A DNA stretch of 64,000 nt, from contig NZ_CP019335.1 of NCBI RefSeq assembly GCF_002813915.1, positions 666,388-730,387 of the forward strand, given 5' to 3'. Below the pieces are notes generated by a model. That model was not told where the DNA came from. It ran no database searches and saw nothing but the letters and a program-made list of their open reading frames with translations. A program made the translations under genes and the position numbers. This stretch comes from Tenacibaculum sp. SZ-18. Lineage in GTDB: Bacteria > Bacteroidota > Bacteroidia > Flavobacteriales > Flavobacteriaceae. Position 1 is the stretch's first letter, and the number at the start of each line of letters is the position of its first letter. This document shows positions 27,028 through 34,599 of the stretch, piece after piece.

Positions 27028-28366
27028 TTCCTAATCGTTCTTGTTCAGTTTGTTCTGCCAATCTTTTTGTTATTATGGGTTGTATTAATGTTTTTTGAGA
27101 ACGCTTTTTTACAAAAGGATATAGCTCTAAATCATTCTTCATTTTGTCGGATTCGTTTTGAACTTTATTGGTTCCTAGTAAAACCAGTTCGCCTTTGTCA
27201 AAAAGTTCTTGTTCCTTCTGTGCCGATTCAGAAATTTTACGTTGAATAACTCCTTCTTTTAGCTGCTTCATAAAACCACCACCTTCTTCAATTTGCTTGA
27301 AGATCTCCAATGCTTTTTCCGCTAATTGTTCTGTTAAGCTTTCAATATAATAGCTCCCATTTGCAAAGTTTTGTGAATTTTTAAAACCGCTTTCTTCTTT
27401 AAGAATTAATAATTGATTTCTTGAAATGCGTTCTCCAAATTCATTTGATTTATGAAAAATTTCATCATAAGAAACGTTAGTAACCGTATTCGCTCCTCCT
27501 AAAACAGCACTCATACATTCAGATGTTGTTCTTAGCATATTTGTATTGTAATCATATAAGGTTTTGTTTCTTAAAGTAGGTTGTGCGAAAATATGTGCTT
27601 CATTCACAGAAGTATTATATTCTTTTAGTAAAGCGTTCCATAAGACTCTAAAGGCTCTTAGTTTTGCGATTTCAAAGAAGTAATTAGTTCCTACAGAAAA
27701 ATTAAAATGAATTTTACTTGCGATATCTGCGCCAAAATTATTTAAATATTCGTTGGCATGACTTAACGCGTATGCTAGTTGTTGAATTGTATTGGCTCCT
27801 GCATTTTGATAGAGAGAAGCGTTTACTGCAATGCAATTTTTTAGCTCTTTAAGTTCTTCTAGTTTTTTATAATCACTGTTTAGGTTTTCAAACCAGTTTC
27901 CAGTTTTCGCTAAGTTACCAATGATATCAATGTTTAAAAAACAGTTTGTGGAGTTTGTCTTCTCAGCAAGTTTTTTAATGAATTCGACGTTTAAAAAGTT
28001 TAGTTTAAAATAAACTTTTGTAATGGTAATATCAATGTTATTAAGAACCTTAGCAAAATTGAAATCGTTATCGGAAACAAATTCAATAGCATTTGCTCCT
28101 CGGTTTAAAGCATCAACAGCTAATTTGTTTGCTACATTTTCATTGTCAATATATATAGATTGGCAGATTGAAAAATTGGCTTTTGGGAGATCAGGAGTTT
28201 GATGAGTGCTATCTTCTTTTGTGTAAAAAGGTTTTACAGTAATTCCTTCGTTTGTATTCCATAAAAGTGTTTCGTTATAATCTAAACCTTTTAAGTCAGC
28301 TTGAATTTTTTGTTTCCAAGCTTTTTCTGATATACCTTCAAATTCATCAAATAAATATGTTCCCAT
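27020..28366 (-). CDS. mutA: Methylmalonyl-CoA mutase, small subunit
   Basis: The non-catalytic partner of MutB. The 448 residues cover the TIM-barrel-like part, with FxFSVGTNYFFEIAKLRAFR and TVTNVSYDEIF matching MutA, but no DxHxxG cobalamin motif, and the C-terminal B12 domain is absent. Small subunits of about 450 residues lacking that domain are normal in Bacteroidota. Its start codon shares one base with the divIC stop (TAATG), and its end overlaps the secreted paralogue B by 8 nt. Confidence 0.92.
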   Translation of the reverse strand: MGTYLFDEFEGISEKAWKQKIQADLKGLDYNETLLWNTNEGITVKPFYTKEDSTHQTPDLPKANFSICQSIYIDNENVANKLAVDALNRGANAIEFVSDNDFNFAKVLNNIDITITKVYFKLNFLNVEFIKKLAEKTNSTNCFLNIDIIGNLAKTGNWFENLNSDYKKLEELKELKNCIAVNASLYQNAGANTIQQLAYALSHANEYLNNFGADIASKIHFNFSVGTNYFFEIAKLRAFRVLWNALLKEYNTSVNEAHIFAQPTLRNKTLYDYNTNMLRTTSECMSAVLGGANTVTNVSYDEIFHKSNEFGERISRNQLLILKEESGFKNSQNFANGSYYIESLTEQLAEKALEIFKQIEEGGGFMKQLKEGVIQRKISESAQKEQELFDKGELVLLGTNKVQNESDKMKNDLELYPFVKKRSQKTLIQPIITKRLAEQTEQERLGNE

Positions 28367-28683
28367 TATTTTTCTATAGTATCAAATTCGATTATATAAA
28401 TATCTTCATTTTTCTTTTTCATTAAATACTTTTCTCTAGCGAACCTTTCTAGTTCGAGAGTATCCTGAAGATTCTTTATGGTTTGTTTGTCTTCTGCAGT
28501 TTTCTTCTTATGATAATCAATCCAAGTTTGTAGTTCCTTAATATCATTGTTAAATTCTCGGTGCGTCAAATATGAATTTTCATCAAAGAAAAGCATCCAT
28601 ACCACAAATACAGTAAGTATAATAACATAAATATTTGTTACTATTTTAACTACAGGTTTGTTTTGAATTGATTTTAAATTCAT
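28366..28683 (-). CDS. Septum formation initiator, DivIC/FtsB family
   Basis: A bitopic division protein of 105 residues. A short cytoplasmic N-terminus precedes one membrane helix (about 14-30, VTNIYVIILTVFVVWMLFF) and a coiled coil (about 38-80) with the FxREKYLMKKxxED segment conserved in FtsB/DivIC. It acts with FtsL and FtsQ in the divisome. It lies 2 nt after udk and ends in a TAATG overlap with mutA. Confidence 0.88.
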   Translation of the reverse strand: MNLKSIQNKPVVKIVTNIYVIILTVFVVWMLFFDENSYLTHREFNNDIKELQTWIDYHKKKTAEDKQTIKNLQDTLELERFAREKYLMKKKNEDIYIIEFDTIEK

Positions 28684-28685
28684 TG

Positions 28686-29300
28686 CTACAGGCGTTCGCT
28701 AATTACAGATCTTACTACATCAATTGCTACAGTGTTATAACGATCATTGGGGATGATAATATCCGCAAAATTCTTTGTTGGTTCGATAAATTCCTGATGC
28801 ATTGGTTTTAGTGTGTCTTGATATCTACTAAGTACCTCATTTATATCTCTACCTCTTTCAGAAATATCTCTCTTAACCCTTCTAATCAATCTTTCGTCTG
28901 CATCTGCATGAACAAATATTTTAATATCACATAAATCTCGCAATTCTTTATTGTTAAAGATAAGAATTCCTTCAACAATAATAACTTTTCGTGGATGTGT
29001 TTTTATAGTGTCTTTAGTTCTATTATGAGTTACAAATGAATAGACAGGTTGTTCAATAATATCAGCGCTTTTAAGTTTTTTTAAATGATCTACTAATAAT
29101 TCAAAATCAATAGCTCTGGGATGGTCGAAGTTTATTTTTGATCTCTGGTCGTAAGTAAGATCATCTGTTGCGTTGTAATAAGAATCTTGAGAGATCACAC
29201 AAACTTCATCTGGTGGAAGTTCATTAATTATCTGATTTACTACAGTCGTTTTACCACTTCCCGTTCCTCCTGCAATACCGATTATAAATATATTTTTCAT
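28686..29300 (-). CDS. udk: Uridine kinase
   Basis: Phosphorylates uridine and cytidine in pyrimidine salvage, complementing cdd in the same window. The P-loop GGTGSGKTT lies near the N-terminus, with SQDSYY, the NFDHPRAIDFELL block and FVHADADERLIRR(V)KRD. ATG at 29300 gives 204 residues beginning MKNIFIIGIAGG. The frame extends to an upstream ATG at 29321, but that would lie on top of the TAAATTTG -7 element at 29319-29326, so 29300 is preferred. Confidence 0.93.
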   Translation of the reverse strand: MKNIFIIGIAGGTGSGKTTVVNQIINELPPDEVCVISQDSYYNATDDLTYDQRSKINFDHPRAIDFELLVDHLKKLKSADIIEQPVYSFVTHNRTKDTIKTHPRKVIIVEGILIFNNKELRDLCDIKIFVHADADERLIRRVKRDISERGRDINEVLSRYQDTLKPMHQEFIEPTKNFADIIIPNDRYNTVAIDVVRSVISERL

Positions 29301-29318
29301 TGTTGTAGTTTGTGTGAG

Positions 29319-29326
29319 CAAATTTA
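29319..29326 (-). promoter_or_regulatory. Candidate -7 element for udk
   Basis: TAAATTTG on the minus strand, 18 nt before the preferred udk start. A CAA (TTG on minus) at 29341-29343 is only 14 nt away, shorter than usual, so the -33 match is poor. The element argues for the inner udk start. Confidence 0.35.
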
Positions 29327-29341
29327 GAAAAAATAGAGCAC

Positions 29342-29369
29342 AAAAAAAGACATCATTTCTGATGTCTTA
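29342..29369 (-). terminator. Terminator of tRNA-Thr
   Basis: Stem GACATCA / TGATGTC with a four-base loop, followed on the minus strand by a T run. It lies 12 nt past the tRNA 3' end. Confidence 0.8.
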
Positions 29370-29380
29370 TATGCTTTTAG

Positions 29381-29454
29381 AGCCGATAGAGGGACTCGAA
29401 CCCACGACCTGCTGATTACAAATCAGCTGCTCTAGCCAGCTGAGCTATATCGGC
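29381..29454 (-). tRNA. tRNA-Thr (UGU)
   Basis: A full cloverleaf is readable on the minus strand: acceptor stem GCCGATA / TATCGGC, D-arm AGCTCAGCTGG, anticodon stem CTGAT / ATCAG flanking loop TTTGTAA (anticodon TGT), and T-arm GGGTTCGAGTCCC. The discriminator base is T and CCA is not encoded. Length is 74 nt. Confidence 0.95.
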
Positions 29455-29472
29455 CTTTGCTTTAAAGCGTGG

Positions 29473-29503
29473 CAAATATACTATGTTTTTTAATACTGGC
29501 AAA
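29473..29503 (-). promoter_or_regulatory. Promoter of tRNA-Thr
   Basis: On the minus strand TTTG (29500-29503), a 19-nt spacer and TATATTTG (29473-29480), an ideal Bacteroidota promoter. The start of transcription would be about 13 nt before the tRNA. Confidence 0.65.
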
Positions 29504-29528
29504 TATTTTTGATTTTTTTTTAAATTTT

Positions 29529-30359
29529 CTACGATCCTATTTTAAACGATAAAACAGGAACTGGAGAATGATTGGCTACATCTTCTGTAATACTTCCATC
29601 AAAAAAATGTAGAAGACCCTTTCTTCCGTGGGTTGCCATTGCTATAATATCAGCATTGTGATTTTGAGCGAAGTTTATAATTCCAGCTTCGATAGTATAA
29701 TCAGAAACATATTGTACGTCTTTTATATAGTCAGCTTTTGTTTCAGCTTTTTCAAAAAAGTTCTTTACAATTTCTCGCATTTCAGAGGAACTTTTAAATG
29801 ATTTAGAAGGAGTGTTTACGTAAATCATTTTCATTTTACAATTGATTTTTTCTGCAAATTTTCTAGCTTGTTTATATGCTTCAATCGAGTCTTTAGAAAA
29901 ATCACAGGCAAATACTGCGTTTTCGAAATTTTCCATGGGGTTGTTTTTTACAACCAAAACTGGAATATCAGAATTTCGAATTACTTTTTGTGCGTTGGAA
30001 CCTATGAATAATTCTTTAAATCCGGTTGCTCCCTGAGAACCCATGAAGACGAGATTTATATTCTCTTCTTTGCATAAATCATTAAGTTCACTGAATATTT
30101 TATAATGTTTAATGATAGGAGTAATTTTAATGTCTTTAAGATATTTTTTATCTAAAAATTCATTAAGTTTTTTTTCTATTAGTTTGAGGTAAAAAATAGT
30201 TTCTTGTGTTGTAACGGTATTAGTTGCTATTGCGTTTGATAATTCAAGCATATGAAGTACAACTAATTCAAATTTGAATTTTTTTGCAAAATTGGCTGCT
30301 GTTATCAGAGCATTTTCAGACTGCTCTGAGAAATCGATAGGTACTAAAACTTTTTTCAT
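29529..30359 (-). CDS. Universal stress protein, tandem UspA domains
   Basis: A 276-residue cytoplasmic stress protein with two UspA repeats. The first starts MKKVLVPIDFSEQSENAL and has the nucleotide-binding-type motif GSQGATGFKELFIGS followed by the PVLVV strand; the second has THGRKGLLHFFDGS and SPVPVLSF. The G-2x-G-9x-G(S/T) pattern suggests ATP binding. The frame is open to 30413, but the real fold starts at the ATG at 30359. Targets are unknown, as for most members of this family. Confidence 0.88.
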   Translation of the reverse strand: MKKVLVPIDFSEQSENALITAANFAKKFKFELVVLHMLELSNAIATNTVTTQETIFYLKLIEKKLNEFLDKKYLKDIKITPIIKHYKIFSELNDLCKEENINLVFMGSQGATGFKELFIGSNAQKVIRNSDIPVLVVKNNPMENFENAVFACDFSKDSIEAYKQARKFAEKINCKMKMIYVNTPSKSFKSSSEMREIVKNFFEKAETKADYIKDVQYVSDYTIEAGIINFAQNHNADIIAMATHGRKGLLHFFDGSITEDVANHSPVPVLSFKIGS

Positions 30360-30493
30360 AATTGCGGAAGTTTTGGATGTTATACTTCTTAATGTACGAA
30401 AAAAATAACTCATTTATCAGTTAGTTGGCTTTCGATTTACCTTTATCTATGGCTAGAAAGATCATTTCTGATGATAAATAAGAAAAGCTTTTT

Positions 30494-31792
30494 TTAGTCC
30501 AAAGCTTTTTTATAAGTCTCAAGACAACGTTCTCTTGCAAATTTATGATCGACTATTTGTGCAGGGTATGTTAATTCTTGAAATTCAGGTACCCACTTTT
30601 TAATATATTCTAATTGCTTATCGAATTTTTGTATTTGTGTTGTTGGGTTGAAGATTCTAAAATATGGAGAAGCATCAACACCACAACCAGCTACCCATTG
30701 CCAATTTCCTATATTACTAGATAGCTCAAAATCTAAAAGTTTTTCAGCGAAATAGGCTTCTCCTAACCTCCAGTCAATAAGTAAATGTTTGCACAAAAAG
30801 CTACCAACCAGCATTCTTACTCGGTTATGCATGAATCCTGTCTTATTTAACTCTCTCATACCTGCATCTACAAGAGGGTATCCAGTTTTACCTTCGCACC
30901 AATTTTTGAAATCTTCTTTGTTGTTTCGCCATTCGATATTGTCATACTTAGGCTTGAAAGCTTTTGTAATTGTATGTGGGAAATGCCAAAGAATTTGCAT
31001 GAAGAATTCACGCCATATTAATTCCTTTAAAAAGGTAATGTTGTCGCTTTTTAGAGATTTATTAACCGCTTCTCTCACAGATATTGTTCCAAATCTAAGA
31101 TGAATTCCCAATTTAGATGTAGCATTGATAGCGGGAAAATTTCGTTTAGCTTCGTATTCATTAATTAGAGTAGTTGATATTTTGTAATCTGGAATTTGTA
31201 TTGTTGAATTTTCAAACCCCATTTCATCTAGGCTCATAATTTCCTGATTGTCGATTTTAACGAAATTATCCAGTAGTTTTTCTGAAGTATATGGTTTTGA
31301 GTGCTCGGGAGTAAATGTACTTAACCACTTTTTGGAATAAGGAGTATACACTTTATATGGATTTCCATCATCTTTAGTGATTTCTTTTTCTTCAAAAATT
31401 ACTTGATCTTTAAAAGATTTGAATGATATATTGTTTTTGTCTAATAATTCAAGAATGGCTTGATCACGTTCAGAAGCATATGGTTCATAATCACGATTTG
31501 TGTACACGGAAATGATATCGTATTTTTTTAGTAATTCTTGGTATATGTCTATAGGATTTCCATAAAAAACATGAAGTGAACTGTTTACTTCTTTTAATTG
31601 AAGATTTATTTTAAGTAGCTGTGTGTGAATAAAATTTACTCGAGCATCGTTTTTAGGAAGTTTGTCGAGTATGTTTTTATCAAAAATAAATATTGGTAGG
31701 ACTGTTTTGTTATTGTTCAGAGCTTCGAATAATCCGTGATTGTCATTGAGCCTTAAATCTCTTCTAAACCAAAAAATTGATATTTTATCCAT
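30494..31792 (-). CDS. phr: Deoxyribodipyrimidine photolyase / cryptochrome family
   Basis: A flavoprotein that repairs UV-induced pyrimidine dimers with blue light. The 432 residues contain the N-terminal antenna domain (FWFRRDLRLNDN) and the FAD-binding domain, with WREFFMQILWHFP, TGYPLVDAGMREL, HNRVRMLVGSFL and WQWVAGCGVDASPYFRIFNP, all class I photolyase signatures. ATG at 31792 is chosen over 31804 because it makes an 8-nt overlap (ATGGATAA) with the upstream SRPBCC gene. It is the last gene of a stress operon with GPx, TspO and SRPBCC genes. Confidence 0.9.
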   Translation of the reverse strand: MDKISIFWFRRDLRLNDNHGLFEALNNNKTVLPIFIFDKNILDKLPKNDARVNFIHTQLLKINLQLKEVNSSLHVFYGNPIDIYQELLKKYDIISVYTNRDYEPYASERDQAILELLDKNNISFKSFKDQVIFEEKEITKDDGNPYKVYTPYSKKWLSTFTPEHSKPYTSEKLLDNFVKIDNQEIMSLDEMGFENSTIQIPDYKISTTLINEYEAKRNFPAINATSKLGIHLRFGTISVREAVNKSLKSDNITFLKELIWREFFMQILWHFPHTITKAFKPKYDNIEWRNNKEDFKNWCEGKTGYPLVDAGMRELNKTGFMHNRVRMLVGSFLCKHLLIDWRLGEAYFAEKLLDFELSSNIGNWQWVAGCGVDASPYFRIFNPTTQIQKFDKQLEYIKKWVPEFQELTYPAQIVDHKFARERCLETYKKALD

Positions 31793-32252
31793 TAAATTCT
31801 CCAAATAGTTCGATTAATTTTTTCTGTCTGTATTCAAATATCTCGTCCAGTTTAGGTTTTACTAGTAATGGATGTGCTAGTCTTCCAAGAAATCCTAAAG
31901 GAATTTTGTAGTCAATAATATCTTCCATTTCTACACCACCTTTAATTGGATGTATAAAATGTTTATGATGCCATAAAGCATAAGGTCCATAACGTTGTTC
32001 ATCAACAAAGTATTTTTTATCCATAACGTGAGTAATCTCCGTTACCCATTTAGTTTTTATTCCCAAAACAGGAGTTACGATATACTGTATGATTTGTCCG
32101 GGATACATTGGTTTTTCCGCTCCTGATAAAATTTTAAAACTCATGTAATCAGGAGTAATTGTTTTTAAGTTTTTAGGACTGGATAAAAATTCCCATGCTT
32201 CATCGACTGTTATCGGTAAGTTTTGTTTTTTGTGAAGACGGTAGATTTTCAT
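31785..32252 (-). CDS. SRPBCC (START-like) family protein
   Basis: A 155-residue helix-grip-fold protein. Recognisable features are the N-terminal LPITVDEAWEFLSSPKNLKTITPDYM, the central WVTEITHV strand and YGPYALWHHKHFI, ending in a C-terminal helix with FEYRQKKLIELFG. Members of this group sit beside photolyase genes in many Bacteroidota and bind small hydrophobic ligands; the ligand is unknown. It lies 1 nt downstream of tspO and overlaps the photolyase gene, so the products are probably made together. Confidence 0.75.
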   Translation of the reverse strand: MKIYRLHKKQNLPITVDEAWEFLSSPKNLKTITPDYMSFKILSGAEKPMYPGQIIQYIVTPVLGIKTKWVTEITHVMDKKYFVDEQRYGPYALWHHKHFIHPIKGGVEMEDIIDYKIPLGFLGRLAHPLLVKPKLDEIFEYRQKKLIELFGEFNG

Positions 32253-32253
32253 T

Positions 32254-32715
32254 TTAATTATGGATTAGAATATATAAATTCAGTGAAGTGGCAATACAAA
32301 GCCAAATAATATATGGTAGTAGTAAAAGTCTGGCCTTTTTAATGTCATTACTCAAATTGAAAAAGAAATATAATAATGAAACGATCAAAAGAAATAAAAC
32401 TAACACTCCTAAAATCACTAATTTCTGATTGAAAAATATAAAGTTCCAGCTAATGTTTAATACAAGCTGTATTAAATAGGTGATTTGTGTTTCTTTAGTG
32501 TTTGATTTATTAAATAAGTATCCTAGGTAAATCGAGAAGCAAACCATTATCAATGTCCATGCTGCACCAAAAACCCACCCAGGTGGTGTCCATGGAGCTT
32601 TATTTAATGATACATACCAATCATCTCTTGGTCCAACTCCCATTAATAAGCTACCAACCCATAAGGTACCGAAATTAATAACTAAAAACAGAAAGATGTA
32701 TTTTAATTTGTTCAT
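32254..32715 (-). CDS. tspO: TspO/MBR family tryptophan-rich sensory protein
   Basis: A five-helix membrane protein that binds porphyrins and related ligands and modulates stress and pigment responses. Family motifs are seen: WYVSLNKAPWTPPGWVFGAAW, NISWNFIFF, and a C-terminal LLPYIIWLCIATSLNLYI. Length is 153 from ATG 32715. The frame is open further upstream to 32769, but that would overlap the GPx gene by 58 nt; the chosen start gives an ATGA overlap with the GPx stop, pointing to translational coupling. Confidence 0.9.
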   Translation of the reverse strand: MNKLKYIFLFLVINFGTLWVGSLLMGVGPRDDWYVSLNKAPWTPPGWVFGAAWTLIMVCFSIYLGYLFNKSNTKETQITYLIQLVLNISWNFIFFNQKLVILGVLVLFLLIVSLLYFFFNLSNDIKKARLLLLPYIIWLCIATSLNLYILIHN

Positions 32716-33185
32716 GAGGTTAAATGTTTGGTTATTTTTTTGCTTTTTGGTTTCGTTATCGAATACCAATAGTCAATTAAATTACCGTTCTCATCAACTA
32801 AATATTTTTGAAAATTCCACTTCACGGACGAATTCTTTTTTCCGTTCAGTTTTTTGTCTGTTAAATAAGAATAAAGAGGGTGTTTCTCGCTTCCCTTTAC
32901 TTTAATTTTTTCTGTAATAGGGAATGAAACACCGTAGTTAATCGAACAAAATTCTTGGATTTCGTCAGAATTACCTGGTTCTTGTCCACCAAATTGATTA
33001 CAAGGAACACCAATAACTACTAGAGTATTGTAATATTCATCCTGAAGCTCCTGAAGCTCTCGATATTGAGGGGTTAATCCGCATTTAGAAGCTACATTTA
33101 CGAATAAAATTTTCTTCCCCTCAAATTCAGAAAGATTTAATTCTTTACCCTGAAGGTTGTTTATTTTTATTTGGTAGAAAGACAT
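32712..33185 (-). CDS. Glutathione peroxidase family protein (Cys type)
   Basis: A thioredoxin-fold peroxidase, 157 residues. The peroxidatic residue is Cys35 in NVASKCGLTPQY, not selenocysteine, with CNQFGGQEPG and WNFQKYLVDENG completing the Cys-Gln-Trp-Asn tetrad. Bacterial Cys-GPx proteins usually use thioredoxin as reductant. It is the first clear member of the GPx-TspO-SRPBCC-photolyase set (43 nt after the small hypothetical gene), suggesting joint protection against light and oxidative damage. Confidence 0.92.
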   Translation of the reverse strand: MSFYQIKINNLQGKELNLSEFEGKKILFVNVASKCGLTPQYRELQELQDEYYNTLVVIGVPCNQFGGQEPGNSDEIQEFCSINYGVSFPITEKIKVKGSEKHPLYSYLTDKKLNGKKNSSVKWNFQKYLVDENGNLIDYWYSITKPKSKKITKHLTS

Positions 33186-33228
33186 ATTGTGGAACCACTA
33201 GTTTATCAGTGGAGAAGTTTAGTTAGGT

Positions 33229-33453
33229 TTATGCAGTTAAAGGTTTTCCTTTTAATCTTTTCTCAATACGTTGTTTTACAGTAGTTAATCTTTTCATGAT
33301 TTCCATTAGATTACTATCTTTGCTCTTTTTGTATTCTTCATTAATTTCTAAGATTAAAGCTTTAGCTTCTCTAGAAGCTAAAATTCTATCGCTTGTTGTG
33401 ATGAATTTGAACTTTCTGTTCTCGAATTCTGATGCTTTCTCTATTAATGTCAT
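33229..33453 (-). CDS. Small conserved-looking hypothetical protein
   Basis: A 74-residue basic, helical protein starting MTLIEKASEFENRKFKF and ending KRLKGKPLTA. No known motif is recognised. The ATG at 33453 is preferred to the longer open frame (to 33483). The codon use resembles that of its neighbours. It lies 43 nt before the GPx gene on the same strand, so it could lead that operon, but nothing in its sequence shows a function. Confidence 0.55.
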   Translation of the reverse strand: MTLIEKASEFENRKFKFITTSDRILASREAKALILEINEEYKKSKDSNLMEIMKRLTTVKQRIEKRLKGKPLTA

Positions 33454-33784
33454 AACTATTAAATAATTATAGGGTTTTTCCAAACCACAGTTTGGATTGT
33501 TAAATCGTAAAAATTAGACGTGTAAGCTTAGAAGTACTTTCATTATTTACACCTAATTTATAATCTTGGGGCAACAAATGTATATATAACTTTAATATTT
33601 TACGTTACAAAATCGATTGTTTTAGACAATTTAATGATATATTTTTCTTATATCGCAATGTTTTGTTTATCTAAAATCAAATTAAGTTAAACAAATATAT
33701 AAAAAACCTTTTTAATTCTAACTTTTTCAAAAAAATAAATTTTACTGTACAAGCTAATTCGGCTGTTTGGTAGAATCTTATCAT
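33454..33784. other. Non-coding AT-rich interval
   Basis: About 330 bases without a convincing reading frame. A TACATTTG (minus strand, 33575-33582) matches the Bacteroidota -7 element, but the nearest TTTG is 25 nt away. Transcription from there would give the small gene and the GPx operon a leader of over 110 nt. No repeat or RNA structure was recognised. Confidence 0.4.
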
Positions 33785-33821
33785 AAAAAAAGGCTTTTTC
33801 ATCTGAGAAAAGCCTTTTTTT
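33785..33821. terminator. Terminator downstream of the phytase remnant
   Basis: Inverted repeat AAAAAAAGGCTTTT / AAAAGCCTTTTTTT with a short loop. It has T-runs in both directions and lies 20 nt past the phytase remnant's stop codon. Confidence 0.75.
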
Positions 33822-33840
33822 AGTAAAATTTTGGGATTTA

Positions 33841-34386
33841 TTACTCTTGGTTTAACAGCTTGTCAAAATCATAAAAGAAAAAGTTTTTTTCGTCATTCAT
33901 TGCTACGAAAAGTCCACTAGAGAATTTTGAGTTTAATGAAATTGTAGTAACATCACATCCATCAGTTTCAAGTGTGGTAAGATTTTCTGCTTTTATAAAC
34001 CTATCTGACTCTCTGTCGAAAATATTGAATGTTCCTCTTTGCTGGTCAGAGACAATTATATAACCTGAATTTTTTCCAGTTTTTGCAATGGCAATTCCTT
34101 CAATGTCAGGTTTGAATTTATCCTGAGCAAAACATGCAACTTCTTCATTTTCTTTTTGTGGTTTAGCATAATATTTTCTGATGTAATGTTGTTCATCATA
34201 AGAATAAATAAAGCCAAGTTCATTATCAACGACAATCGCTTTAATTTCTATTTTACCACTAAAATTCCCGTATTTCCTTACAAGTTTTGATGTAATTTCA
34301 CCAGAATCAGATACCAACTCATATTGGTATAAATAATCTGAATTAGGTCCTTCTTTTCTGCTTACTATGGCGTATGTTTTGTTCAA
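33841..34386 (-). pseudogene. 5'-truncated beta-propeller phytase remnant
   Basis: The 181 residues match only the C-terminal half of a beta-propeller (BPP) phytase: TYAIVSRKEGPNSDYLYQYE, then PDIEGIAIAKTGKNSGYIIVSD, then ETDGCDVTTISLNSKFSSGLFVAMND. Complete phytases are about 350 residues; the N-terminal propeller blades and signal peptide are absent. The only available start is a TTG, and the in-frame sequence upstream reaches a stop at 34453-34455 with no related blades. It abuts the broken LuxR-TPR regulator. It is best read as a deletion remnant, though a shortened product could in principle be translated. Confidence 0.7.
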
Positions 34387-34599
34387 AATTGGTAAATTAT
34401 TTAAAGCATACCGATTAGCGTTACAAAAAGCAATTTTAAAAAGCTTGATTGTTCATTAGTTTTAGTTTTGTTTTTTCTGCAAAGCTATATGGTTACTGTT
34501 GTTTTGGGTAATTTTAGATGGTAACAAACTGTAAAAACAATAGAAACAAAAAGGCAACATTTAACTTAAATTTACATTGAGGAAATGTTCTGTAAATAT

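Noticed and set aside
27020..28366. Truncated methylmalonyl-CoA mutase subunit
   Set aside because: Lack of the B12 domain is normal for the short MutA of Bacteroidota.
28367..28700. Cobalamin riboswitch upstream of the mut genes
   Set aside because: The space before mutA is filled by divIC and udk, with no room for or sign of a B12 box.
32712..33185. Selenocysteine-type glutathione peroxidase
   Set aside because: The active-site codon is a normal Cys codon and no in-frame TGA or SECIS-like element was seen.
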